This document shows, piece by piece, positions 26,582 to 37,936 of a DNA stretch of 64,000 nt. The notes beneath the pieces were generated by a model. The model saw nothing but the letters and a program-made list of their open reading frames with translations, did not search any database and was not told the origin of the DNA. How positions within the stretch are numbered: position 1 is the stretch's first letter; the number at the start of each line of letters is the position of its first letter. The DNA is from Oscheius tipulae (taxonomy: Eukaryota > Nematoda > Chromadorea > Rhabditida > Rhabditidae): the NCBI GenBank assembly GCA_037178975.1, contig JASJZH010000001.1, positions 1-64,000 of the forward strand, written 5' to 3'. Position numbers and translations under genes: made by a program.

Positions 26582-27095
26582 CTGAAAGGAAAGGCTTATG
26601 GAGTGGAAAAAAAATAGAAAATGAGATTAGAAATATAAGAAAGCCAGTTCATGAATTGAAGCCTAAGTCTTAGACCGTTTTCGCTCAAGTTACAATCATT
26701 TCTTGAGAATAAACTTGTACATATAGACATCGTGAGCACATTCCAAAGGCGAAACATCTAAACGAGACTATGAAAAAGGAGAAAATTGTGTCGAGAGAAC
26801 TGTAAGGACTGTAATTCGAGCGTGAGGGACAATGAAAGCAGGGTTATGTTTCAGCAGATTTTACAGCAGAAACAAGTCTGGGAAAGAGTTCAAACACAGG
26901 AAACAGGCTAATTTCCTGGCCGGCATCAAGATAATAAGAAAAATAGGTATTCAGTGGTTGAGAACCACACACAGAGGTGCTATAAGCGAACACACACGAG
27001 GTAGAATATCTTCTTTTGGCCAACTTTGAGAGAGCAAAATAACAGGAACAAAATCAACGAAACAATGAAACAATGAAACAAAAAATGACAACAAT
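26582..27095. other. Spacer between POLR1H and PSMA6, nothing recognised
   Basis: AT-rich sequence without supported exons or structured repeats. It contains the acceptor used just upstream of PSMA6. Confidence 0.5.
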
Positions 27096-27563
27096 CTACG
27101 AGTATTCGATATCCTTCTTCTTGCACTTGACGCAAGTGTAAAAGACAGTCTGTCCTTCGTCGGCCGACCGGGTCTGCATCGTCGCGTAGGTCGCCTTGTT
27201 GTGTCCGCACCTGAATTTCATTGTTTTCGGCTAAAGTTCCAGAAAAATCGCTAAATTTTAGTGAAGAGAACCTACTTGGTGCAAATATGATCCACGACGG
27301 AGTCGGCGGCCTCGAGATCGATTCCTTCGGTGTCGGCCACGGTCCTCTCGTAGACCTTCTCGGCTCGATACATCAGCACGTTTCGTTTCGCTAAAAAGGC
27401 CGTGTGTAAGGTTGTGAAAAGACGTCTTACCGTTAACTCTCCAGACATTCTTGCACAATTTGCATGTGACGTTCGAGGGAGCATTGTTCGGCAGCGGTAG
27501 GATGGCTCCACAGACGCCGCAGAACTCCGGATCATTCGATTGGAAGCGATTTGATATCGTCAT
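27096..27563 (-). CDS. POLR1H: RNA polymerase I subunit RPA12 (zinc-ribbon protein)
   Basis: This small subunit gives RNA polymerase I its RNA-cleavage activity. Exons 27563-27431, 27390-27276 and 27210-27096 give 120 residues. The N-terminal ribbon has CGVCGAILPLP and CKLCKNVW. The C-terminal TFIIS-type ribbon has CTKCGH, the acidic hairpin TRSADEGQTVFYTC and CVKCKK. DEGQ carries the acidic pair expected in the active site during cleavage. The start codon follows a TTTGCAG acceptor by two bases. Confidence 0.95.
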
Positions 27564-28419
27564 TCCTGCAAAGAAATGGGTAATCTGAAGGAGAAGATTC
27601 GCGACAATCAAAACAACAACAAACAAGAAATAACCGCTTGCTACGTGATTTCTGACGTCAAAATCGAGAGCTTGATTTGTTTTTACGAACTAAAAACGGG
27701 TGTCTGTAATTCTTCCACAACTACCACTTCCAACCGATTAAAAACGAAAGAATTGACGGCATTCTGACCAAGGGAAAACAGGACGTGGGTCAAATGTGGC
27801 ATGTATCGGCAAGAATATTAAATTTCCAGCTGTTTCTGGACAAAAAATACGTAGATGATTAAGTTATCTTGTTAGAGACGTTCAGTAGGGAGTAAAAGCG
27901 GCTCTACCGAATTCACGTATTTAAACATGAACATAGAGAAAATCGACTTTTCGTGCTATACAGGCACGTAACAAGGAATCTACAAAATAGGGTTTCCAGC
28001 AATTACTGGGCAAAAACAAGAGGATGTGACGTTCTCCTACACGGTAAAAACGGAACTAACACTAACAAGACCAAACTCACATATTTGCGCAGAAAAACAT
28101 GGCAATGCGAACAGCAAATTAGCTGCTTGGCAATTTGTAAGATACACACCGAAAATGACATGTAAGAGGTAAGCAAAGAGCAAATGCAACATAAAAAGAG
28201 TAGAATGCAGCCCAAATACAAAGTTTTTATTAAGCTCAATCAACAAAAAAAGGAGGAGATATATATGGAAAAGGCTCTCTAGTTTCACCGAATCCCAGCG
28301 TGTAATGAGTCGTATAAAATTATCAACAGTTAGAGGGGGGACAACAAAAGGATGATTTGAAATGGGATGACAAGGGGAGAAGGGGCGCTCCGTTGAGAAC
28401 AGTCCTTTAACCGTTGGGC
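27564..28419. other. Spacer between PARS and POLR1H, nothing recognised
   Basis: AT-rich region of about 850 bases, including the 3' untranslated region of the prolyl-tRNA synthetase. No supported gene or repeat was seen. Confidence 0.5.
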
Positions 28420-30754
28420 TCAGTAGCTGCGGCCGAACAGGGCAAAGAACTTGGCCTTTTTGCTGCAGCCGGGGAAGATACACTTCTCGGGCAGTTTCTC
28501 CGTTGGCTGTAAACGATATTGTGAAGTCTACAAAAAAAAAAGAGCGAAGGTACCTGTTCCAAGGGAATGCACAGCGTCTTGGCTCCCATTTGAGCTCCTT
28601 CACCATCCTCGCGCGTCGTCGCCTTCTTGATCTCGTCCTCGCAGGCCGGCTCGCCACAGAACGGCGACAGCAGGATGAACTTCTCATCCAGAAGCGTCTT
28701 GAACTCGTTCAAATCCATGCAGACCTTCTTGTGGGCGTCTCGAGCAACGAGAACCCTACAAAAAAACAGGTTTTGAGCTGAGAAACAATATTTAGGAGTT
28801 TCCGGTATCGAAACAAAAATAGAGTCCTTTAAACTTTTACTGTATAATTGGTGTATTGGTAAGTGGCGCTATTTCGAACCGTATGACTCAGGTTCGATCC
28901 CCGCGAGTGACAAACATTTTCAAAGGCAGACTGAGAAGACTAGTCCATAATAAAGGCTCCCAAACTGTGTTGAGTTCCACAAAATTGCCCCCAGAAAAGG
29001 ACCTACTTGTTGTACATCTCGGCGTGGATCTGGTCCAGAAGCTTCTTCAGTTCGTCGGCCAGTCCATCCTGCTTCAGGGCGATCTTCTGTCCGTTGTGTC
29101 GAATGACGGCGGTGACCTGTCCAGCTGCCAGATCCTTGGGACCGACCTCGAGACGAATAGGAACACCCTTTAGCTCCCAATGATTGAACTTCCAGCCGGG
29201 CGAGTAATTTTCCCTGTAATTTGGTCCAAGTTTATTAGGGGGAAATGAGCAGAAAAGCACCTGAGATCGGCTTCGGCTCGAATATCGGCATCAGTGAGGC
29301 TGGAGGTGAGGTTTTGGACGGCTGTGGTGAGAGCCTGTCGTTGTTCGTCCGTCGTCTGAGCTGTGATTCCGACAGCGAGGAGAATGACCTAAATTAGAAT
29401 TGTTTGCCGGAAAAAGAGGAATTTCACCTGAACAGCGGCAACTCTAGGAGGCAGAACGAGGCCATTGTCGTCGGCATGGATCATGACCATGGCCCCGATG
29501 GTTCTGGTCGACAGACCCCACGAGTTCTGCCAGGCGAAGGCTTTTTCTCCGGCCTGATTCGGATCCTCGTAGCTGATGTCGAACATTTTCGAGAAGTTCT
29601 GGCCAAGATGATGCGAGGTGGCTCCCTGGATTCCGCGCCCATTGCAGGGAACGTAGGCCTCGACAGTCGTGGTAAAGTCACCCCCAGCAAACTTCTCCTT
29701 CTCACTCTTGCGTCCCTTTACGACCGGAATGGCCAGAAGATCTGTGTAGACGCCGGCATAGAGATCCAGGATTTGGAAGACCTCCTGTTCAGCCTCTTTG
29801 GGGCAGGCAAAAGCGGTGTGGCCTGGAAGATTTAATCAATTAGACCAAAAAGAATAGCCCAACCTTCTTGCCACAAGAATTCTCGGGTCCGGAGGAAGGG
29901 CGTGGGATGCTTAAACTCCCAGCGGACCACATTGCACCACTGATTCAGCTTGATGGGAAGGTCACGATGCGACTGAACCCACTTCTTGTACGAAGGGTAC
30001 ATGACCGTCTCCGAGGTGGGACGAATGGCAATCGGCTCAGCCATCTCCGAGTTTCCGGCCCTCGTGACCCAGGCGACTTCGGGAGCAAAGTCAGCAATGT
30101 GGGTCTTCTCCCGCTCCAGGGCCGCATTGCTCACGAACATAGGGAAGTAGCAGTTCTTCACGCCGAGCTTCTTGATGCCGTTGTCAAACCATTTCTGAAA
30201 AATTTGTGGTTTTACGAATAAATCGGTTTTGAAAGCTGTTCGAATCGCCTCATTTTCGGGCCAATATAATCATGAAAGAGATTTAAATCGGCTTCTTTGA
30301 AGACACAGAAAATTTCCCAACCTGAATGCTCTCCCAAATGGCAAAGGACCACGGACGAAGGACATAGCATCCGGAGACGTCATAGTACTCGATCATCTCG
30401 GCCTTGGTGATGACCTCGCTGTACCATTCCGAGTAGTTTACGTCCTTGCTGATGCTGATCCCGAGCTTCGTCTTGCCCTTCTTGTCCTCCTTCTTCTCGA
30501 CCGGAGCGACGGGCTTCTTCTCCTTCTTTGGCTGACGTCCGCCGGCCGCCTGGAATTCCTTGCCCGTCTCCTCCTTGAACGTCAACTTTAGCCGCTTCAA
30601 GACTTCGACCTCAGCTTCAATGCTGTCCTATAAGTTGGACTTTTTTGCCGGAAAGACACGATTCCCCTACCTTGGCAGCTGCGACAGCCTTCATATGGCG
30701 AATCTTGTCGCCCTGCTCGGCGATCTGCTTCTCGAGCTCCTCCTCGCGGGTCAT
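28420..30754 (-). CDS. pars-1: Prolyl-tRNA synthetase, cytosolic, stand-alone, with N-terminal WHEP domain
   Basis: This class II synthetase attaches proline to tRNA-Pro. Eight exons (30754-30671, 30627-30322, 30194-29864, 29822-29428, 29388-29261, 29213-29007, 28755-28554, 28506-28420) give 579 residues. A WHEP helix pair (about residues 1-55) leads through a Lys-rich linker to the catalytic core. There [29 protein letters not shown] and [15 protein letters not shown] carry motifs 1-2, and the segment around [13 protein letters not shown] motif 3. An anticodon-binding domain follows. The C-terminal zinc-binding domain has CGEPACE and CIFPGC and ends in Tyr, as in eukaryotic ProRS. In vertebrates this protein is fused to GluRS; here no GluRS part adjoins. 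An acceptor GTTCAG lies two bases before the ATG. Confidence 0.96.
28845..28924 (+). repeat. tRNA-derived SINE-like element, copy c
   Basis: A clear A box (TGGTGTATTGGTAAG) and B box (GGTTCGATCCCC) are followed by the tail GAGTGACAAACATTTTCAAA, shared with copy i. It lies in PARS intron 6, antisense to the gene. Confidence 0.75.
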
Positions 30755-32756
30755 GCCTGAACAAATCAGGTCAAAATCGAGAGAATGAGAAAAAAGAGAG
30801 CTGAAATGTGAGGAGAAACGGGTCCGAAATCGAATTGAAACATGTTAGCCAAGAGCGCGCTGCTGGGGCGAGAACGGGTCAGAGTCGCGATGACCGAAGC
30901 GCCGGGCCGGAGGGCGAGAGGTGGACAAAAGACTGGACAAGCAGTCCGTAAACCTTCACAATATTGGTTTTAGAAAAAGCAGAGCATGAGAAATAACCAG
31001 TTTTCTCCCAAAAAGGAGACAAAGAGTCAGAAAGAGTTTTAGAATCAAAATTCGAACAAGGAAAGAACGTTTGAAAAAGAAGAGAGCCTAAGTGAGGGTA
31101 AATTAAAGCCTCAATAGCCTATAGAGACCTAGTAACATAACTGAAAGCAAGTATTGTGCAACAGGACTGGGGCAAGGGTCTATTGCACAACATTGTGAAT
31201 TCCGAGGAAAACGGGACCTATTTTGCCATAGTTTCAACATTTTCCGGGTTGAATCCAGGCTGTGAAAGTGGTACAGTGCTAGGAACAGAAACTTGCAAAG
31301 TTGGAACTCAAAACGGGCAATCGCATCCGGAAAAACAGCTGTGATGATGCAAAGAGGCTTTAGGAACACTTGTCAATTGACCTAGATGTAATAGAGCAAG
31401 CCTCTAGCGTAACAGTGGTAAAAAAAAAGGGCTAGACACGTCTAGGTATCCAAAACGGGACATGGGAATCCAACTATAGGCTGAAATTAAAGGACTGTCT
31501 CCGAGCTGGCCAGCTTCCAGCCGACTGGCGACAATTGCCGTTCGAGTGACCACATAAAGACGATCTTGGCCATTGTTCATCGTCGTTTTTCTTGAGAAAA
31601 GGCAATGGGGAGAAAGAGGAGAGAGGCTAGGAGAGGAAAATATAGAAAAACAATCAGCAACAAGGTTTCTGATACATTTTTATCATCTTTTGAGCAACAT
31701 TGCGTCGATGAACTGAGCTAGGGAGGCAGAATTCAGTTTACAAAGGGCAAGCTAACGTGGAAACAAGCGGCCTAGAAGCTGTTAGAATGGGAAAAGAGTA
31801 AGCTTCGGCGGAAGCAACAAATTAATTCACTGTAACGGTTCAAATACTTTGGTCCCACGCTAGCAAATGGTTTTTCACTATTTGGACAGCTATTACTAGC
31901 AAAATATAAAGGTGGAAAAATTGGGGAAAAGGGAGAAAAAAGAACAACGAAGATTTCCTCTTTGGAACTTTCAGACTAAAAATTTGCAGCGCGCATTTTG
32001 AATCTTCGAGAAATTCAAGAATCTCGCCGGAAAAGAAAACAAGCTAAAAGTAGGGTAAATGGTAACGAGTCGACTTGTGAAGGGTCTCTTTCAAAGCATC
32101 GTGATAAGCAGAAAACGCCTGGCAACCAGTTCAATGGAAAATTATGTTCTCGTGGCAAACAAATCAGGTTTCAGAGACTCTTTTGGGGGTTCTTCCCAAA
32201 GACAAAATTCTATTGGAATTGTTTCTCTGTCTCCGCTTCTGTCTCTCTGTCCCGATAATTCTTACTCATTCCTTGCCTCTTTCGAAATTTCTCCATGGAG
32301 CGCGTTTACCACCCGCAAAACATTCCTACTCAGCTGATGTTTCTGTTTACTGACAACACAAAAACAGCATGAAGCTTTGCATTTACGTTCTCTATTCACC
32401 CTGTTTTACTTTTTACAATTGAACTTTACAGCAGAGATCAAAAATTAGTTCAAAAATGACGTTTTATAGCCCAGAACTGTTTGTGAGTCATAGAGAAGGC
32501 GGAGCGGTTTCACAACATCGCAGCCTTCTTTTACTTTCTGTTTCTTCTGGAAATTGTCTCTGAACTTTTGACAGCTTTCGCAATCTTGTAATCCTGTTCT
32601 GTCAACTGATCTGTCTGTCAATTCTGTTCGTCCTTGTACCTTGTCTCTGTCTGTTTCTCTACCTTTCTATATACCTCTTTGTCTCTCTATCTCTGTCTCT
32701 AGGTTCCTAAGTTTCTCTGCCTCTTAGCGTCTGTCTCTCAATCGCCCTATCCTATC

Positions 32757-32853
32757 CACCTTTACAATTTGCAAGACGCGACTGCGACACAAGTCAGGAC
32801 AATTCAAGTTACAAAATTAGCACTGTGAGTTGCCAGGAGCGTAAGCAACTGAA
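32757..32853 (+). repeat. Dispersed repeat family R, copy 2 (short)
   Basis: Shares ACCTTTACAATTTGCAAG, CTGCGACACAAGT and GCCAGGAGCGTAAGCAACTG with copy 1 but lacks the central hairpin. The end forms a GTTGC/GCAAC stem. Confidence 0.75.
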
Positions 32854-33005
32854 CTTTGCTCGTCTTTAGAACTGTCAAGCTAATAGAAGAAACAACTTTT
32901 TTTAGTTGGCAACTTACTGTTTTGCTTGCTTTAATTATAAAAAAAAGTTATTGTTTTTGCTCCTCGGAGAGTTATTGTTTTTTGCTCAGTAAAACCGCCA
33001 GCTGG

Positions 33006-33210
33006 TACCTTTACAATTAGCATCTGATGTCTGTCTGCGACACATGCTAACTCTTATCTGGGATAAGACTTAATATAATGTCTGTAGGCTTTTTGTCAAG
33101 TGTTATCCTAGGTAAGAATTGACAAGACACATCAGAAGAGACTCTAACGGTTTAATGTTGCAAGCAAGTGCTAAGCCTGGGTCGCTTTGCCAGACCGTAA
33201 GCGACTGGTC
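33006..33210 (+). repeat. Dispersed repeat family R, copy 3
   Basis: Shares ACCTTTACAATT, CTGCGACACA, GTCAAGTGTTATCC, TTGACAAGAC and the terminal stem with copy 1. The stem reads GTCGCTT and AAGCGAC, fully paired. Confidence 0.75.
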
Positions 33211-33377
33211 TCTCTCACATAACGACACCATGCTCCATCCAGAACTGTTCCAATTGTACGTCCATGGAAGAAGAAAAACTTAATTTTCTGTTTGGAAAAC
33301 AATGCAACTGCTTTCTTTTTCAAACAGCTTTCGTCTCACAAAACATCCAACCTTCAGATCTCATTTAACTATTCAAA

Positions 33378-34194
33378 ATGTCTGGTCTTTTTGGAAAGAA
33401 GCCCGATGCCAAAGGTTGGTTGTTGTAGAAGAACGATGGTAAAATAGGGTCATCCAGAGCAGATGCGAGAAAACAAGAGGAATCTGAACAAGGCGAATCG
33501 GGATCTGGAACGGGACAGAAGAGACATGGACCGGAGAGAGAAAGATCTTGTAAGTTATCTGACCAGAACTTTTGATGCCAACTTCTAGGAGACAGAGATC
33601 AAAAAGCTGGCCAAGCAGGGACAGAAGGAAGCCTGTGCCGTTTTGGCAAAACAACTCGTCCAGTTACGCAAGGCTCGTGGAAAGAGCGTGTCGGCTAGTG
33701 CGCAGCTGATGGGAATACAGGCACAGAACAGGTAAGATATATCGGGAAAATCTGGAATCCTTTCCAGTCACATGCACTCGATGAACACAATGGCCAACGC
33801 GATGGGCTCAACAGCGTCGACGATGAAGACGATGAACCAGCAGATGCCCGTGCAGAGAATCATGAACGATATGAAAGAATTCAGTATGGCCTCGGAGAAG
33901 ATGGGCATGACGGAGGAGATGATGAACGATCAGCTGGACAGCATGTTTAGTGAGCCAGGGGATGAGGCAGAGCAGGATGCTATCGTGGCCAAGGTTTTGG
34001 ATGAAATTGGGATCGAGATGAATGGAAAGGTAGGGAAGAGAAGACAGAAATAGAGATAAAGTTACCGGTAACGTTTCAACTTTCAGCTCGCTGCCGTTCC
34101 CTCTCTCCCCACAGCACTGCCCGGATCAACTGCACCGCAGAAAACAATGACAGACAGCGACATCGAGAAGATGCTGGCCCAATTGCGATCCTAG
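33378..34194 (+). CDS. CHMP2B: Charged multivesicular body protein 2 (ESCRT-III), CHMP2B-like
   Basis: ESCRT-III subunit that helps cut membrane necks away from the cytosol. Exons 33378-33414, 33458-33549, 33589-33731, 33768-34029 and 34087-34194 give 213 residues. A basic helix 1 (EQMRENKRNLNKANRDLERD) is followed by KLAKQGQKEACAVLAKQLV, closer to CHMP2B than CHMP2A. An acidic region (SEPGDEAEQDAI) leads to the C-terminal MIM helix SDIEKMLAQLR, which binds MIT domains of Vps4 and VTA1. AATAAA lies at 34216. It converges with the DHHC gene, whose stop is 135 bases away. Confidence 0.93.
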
Positions 34195-34328
34195 CCTATG
34201 CATTTTCTTGAAATGAATAAACATTGGATGCCAATTACACTCGGAAATCCCGAGAGGCGGGATAAAATAGTTGACTTGTATCACAGAGATGGGTGATATG
34301 AAGGGTGTAGAAACAGGGAAGAAGATTG

Positions 34329-36473
34329 TCATACAGGAGGAACATGGGGTAGAGATTCTCTGGAGACACGATAACGAGGAGAATCCTGTCCCGGCTCGAT
34401 TTCCATAACTCTGGGCATGGGAAGAGGTATGTCGTGGACAACGCGTGTGTTGGATGGGGCCACGGGACTCTTGCCACCGACTACACGAACCTCACTGAGG
34501 TTGGACTGAAGAGAAGCGCCGGTTATCTAGAATATAACATGAACATCCGTGGTTATCTCTCAGTCTCTCTATGTCTCTATCTCTATCTCGCTGTTTCTCT
34601 GTCTCTTTGTCTCGTTGCCTCTCTGTCCCCTCCAAAACCGGTAACAGGAGCTTGGTTATTTGAATCTCCTTTCTTTGATGTCTTTTGGAAGATCTTTCGA
34701 TGGGGAAGGCATTGGAATAACTTTCAAGGGCAGATCACTTGGTCAGAACAATATGAAATCGTGATGCGGCGCCCAAAGTTCCAATAGGCGCGTTCACAGA
34801 GACAGTCTACCCTCTATAGTCCAAACTCACCGTAGCGCTTTTCTTCTGTGTCCTACTCCTGTGCTCCATGATGACCATATAGGTAGACTTTCCGTTTTTT
34901 ACTGAAACTTCAAAGCTCCGAGTAAGCGTCGTGAAAATCTTACCGAGCCTCAAGTGGAAGAACAGCAGATTCATGACTGGCAGACAGGTGAAAAGTCCTA
35001 CCACAATGAGTACAATACAGCCACCAAGCCACAGAAAAGAATATGTCGTGACCATTGGCAGCTGTATGAAACCGTGATCGCCAACTGTCATGCTTGGAGC
35101 CAATTGAGGCGATTTCGAGAGCCAGAGAGCAATCAGACTCATGTGGAAAATGAACGTGACTGCCGAGTTCAACACGACCGCCGTGATGAGTATAAGAAAG
35201 TTCCTAAAAGATCGACAGTACATGATAGCGGGGCCGAGACAGACTTGTAATTCTTCTTTCCAATGCACCGGTTAAGCCAGACGCAGTGGTGATCAAAATT
35301 CTGCACACAGATGTTGCAGACTCGACAGTGTTTCGTCCCTTTGGGCCTGAACTCTTTGGGTTACGATCGCTGAGAGAGGTAGAGAGTACGGCTCTGACGT
35401 GAGCACGGCGCCCAATCAACACGACAAAATTGGACCCGACAACAGGTGTTTTAGTAGTCGGATGTCTTTACTAGACAGACATGGCTATTCTGGGAGATGG
35501 ACCAGCTGGCGTAGACAGCGAGACAGAGAGACAGAGAAGTAGAGAAGAGACAGAGAGACACAGACGCAGCGACAGAAAGACGAGAGATAGAGATACAGTC
35601 AGTCCTGACAATAAGTGATGCAGCTCGTTCTAGTCCATTGGGAACGTAACTGTCAACTGTCTTATCTACAAAACTATCCTCATTACTAAGCTCCTTGTTC
35701 AGAAGTTTCCCCCTGTAACATCCTTATCTTACTATAATGTTTAGCGGCCCACTTTGACGTCGATAATGTAGTCACCAAAATTGTAGGGGTTGCTAATCTG
35801 TAATGAGCATGTGGCTGCTCGATCGTTGTCACGAGTCATACTGTAGCCGACTGTCTCGAGGCTTCGAGATGGGGATAGTCAGAACTTGGAAGAGTTAGTG
35901 GCTGTGACTATCTCGGAAGAAGAAATAGTCACAGAGAGACAAATAGAAGAAGAGATAGAGAGACACAGACAGATATGACTGAAAGGCATGGACTGAGGGG
36001 TAGATACATCAAACAGAGAAACATTGAGACATAGAGACAGCGATACAGATAGATAGCGAGACAAAGTGGTAGTGAGCCTGATGAAATCTGTAAGAAAACT
36101 AACGCCTGAATAAGACAAATCCGACATCTCTCGTCCTGTATCACATGCCCGGATTGCGAGACATAAGGTACTTGCTTGAACCCTGAAAGCCGTATTTTCT
36201 CGTCGAAGAAAACGAAAAGTATACCTAGCTTCCTCTTCTCAATAAGTTCATCCATTGCCGGATCAATGCAGGTCACAATATGGACAAGAAGAGCCACCGT
36301 GAACACATTCAAAACGGTCAGACCTAGAGAACATGGACTGCTGAAAACACGATCAACTTACAAATGCTGCCAAAAGGCCAAAGGACTGCCGAGGCGGTGA
36401 AGAAGCCCAAAACGTTCAGCAGTAGCGTTATGAGAAGAATATAGAAGGGAGTTCTATCATTTTGAGGCAACAT
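34329..36473 (-). CDS. DHHC-type protein S-palmitoyltransferase
   Basis: A polytopic membrane enzyme that attaches palmitate to cysteines. Exons 36473-36362, 36323-36225, 36182-36104, 35346-35245, 35203-34831 and 34505-34329 join in phase to 313 residues. Two N-terminal spans ([30 protein letters not shown]) precede the Cys-rich domain [19 protein letters not shown] plus [20 protein letters not shown], which has the DHHC site. Two more hydrophobic spans follow ([38 protein letters not shown]). The tail is cytosolic. An in-frame stop just before the ATG fixes the start. The last exon was chosen because it keeps phase; its end is less certain. Intron 3 is filled with GAGACA-type repeats. The subfamily is not clear. 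Confidence 0.87.
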
Positions 36474-37936
36474 TATTGTTCACACAGGGGGCCTTCGGTG
36501 AAATTGTTGGTTGCCAAGACGACAAGAGCCGAGCCTACTTCCGATTCACATGGAGCCTGGGGGCCGCTGGAGGCGGGGAGAGATCAGGGTGAGAGAAAAG
36601 AATAACCTTTTAAGGATAATTGGTTCTGGGAAAAATGAAAAAGAAAGGTCAAGGGATAAGCTTTCAAACGGTGAGAAGATGTCTAGATTCGTGGGAATGT
36701 TATGTGGGAGAGGAGGGATTAAGAGTCTGTACTTTTTTACAAGACCAGTACACTTTGCAAAGGTAAAGAGATAGATTAACAGAAAGACAGAGAGATAGAG
36801 ATAGAAGAACGGATTAACAGAGAAAGAGAAATAGAGAAACAGAGAAACAGAGAGACAGCGAGGCAGAGAGATAAACGTAACGTTCAACTGCAAACCGTCG
36901 ACTTAGCAGAATGCCTCCAGCTTATCAGTGTACTTAGTCTCTTACAAGTAATGATGGCCTTCGAGTGATGATAGCTCTCTTCCCTCCTTTTGACCAGTCT
37001 TGACCCCACATATAGTCTCCTCTTACCTTCTGACTCTTGCTCGGTTAACATAAATTCAATGTGGAGCCGTATAGACTGAAGAACAGTCTGGAGAGTGATA
37101 GGTAGATGTTGTTCCAGTCAAGTTATTGTGACAGGAGCAGCATTCACCCAGAGACGCATCTCCCAAGCTGACTTGACTTAGTGTGCGCACAAAGTAGTAC
37201 ACACTAATTGCAATAATGGCTAGAGGACACACAAAGAGGTTTTTGGGCATTTTGAACTAGATGCTGGCATGTTTGGTGTTATGGTTGACCGGTGTGCGGT
37301 ACTCACCGCCTTAATGTTAGGAAGCTTGTCTGATCAACGGAGCTGAGCTGGTTTCTTTTCTGGAGGAATGAGAAATAGCTGGTTTCTTCTAGAATTCGTC
37401 TACGGTCAGCATCTCCAATTTGTTATACGAAAGATCTCAAAGCTTCGGGTTCTTTAGCGATTAGTTGAATGCCTTGGGCTAAACGGTCTTAATGTGACAG
37501 GGAGACAGAGAGACACCCAAGTTTCAGAATCACCGTCTCTTTCTTTTTCTACTCTCCACAACAAGCGACTCGTATCATTTATCTATTTATTTGTCAATAT
37601 TTTCACAGGTTAACTTTTGGTTTTGTTTTTTTTTCTGAAAAATCAATTTGTCCATTTTTATAACTGCTTCTCTTGCAAGTCTCTTTAGGTAAGTTTCGCT
37701 GTGTTTCTACCATTATAATGTTTAACCCCCATTCCCTCGGTTTGAAATCGTTAATGTGAGTCACGTGGTCGTATTCACGCTCCACTGCCACCTCCCAACG
37801 TATCCAGTTGTCTTTCTCTAGCCGTTGTTTTTGTTATTTTTGCATCCTTTTCATTTCGGTCATCCCGAAATTCCTTTTAAAATTCCACGAAAACCGTGAC
37901 TTTTCAGAAGAGAAGTTAAACTAAATCCCCAAAGCC
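36474..37936. other. Spacer between divergent DHHC gene and golgin-84
   Basis: Contains purine-rich GAGACA-like repeats (36770-36870) and otherwise no supported gene. A 64-codon minus-strand frame at 37056-37250 has a hydrophobic start but no conserved features. An acceptor TGACTTTTCAG ends at 37908, upstream of golgin-84. Confidence 0.5.

Larger units (their letters stand above)
30755..33377. other. Gene-poor interval upstream of PARS and CHMP2
   Basis: About 2.6 kb with no supported exon on either strand. It holds TCTCTGTCTC-type microsatellite (32630-32750) and two copies of dispersed repeat R (32757 and 33006). The acceptor CAACCTTCAG ends at 33357, ahead of CHMP2. Confidence 0.6.

Noticed and set aside
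37056..37250. 64-codon minus-strand frame with hydrophobic start
   Set aside because: Could be a signal peptide or an unjoined first exon, but no splice partner fits; the DHHC gene has its own start with an upstream in-frame stop.
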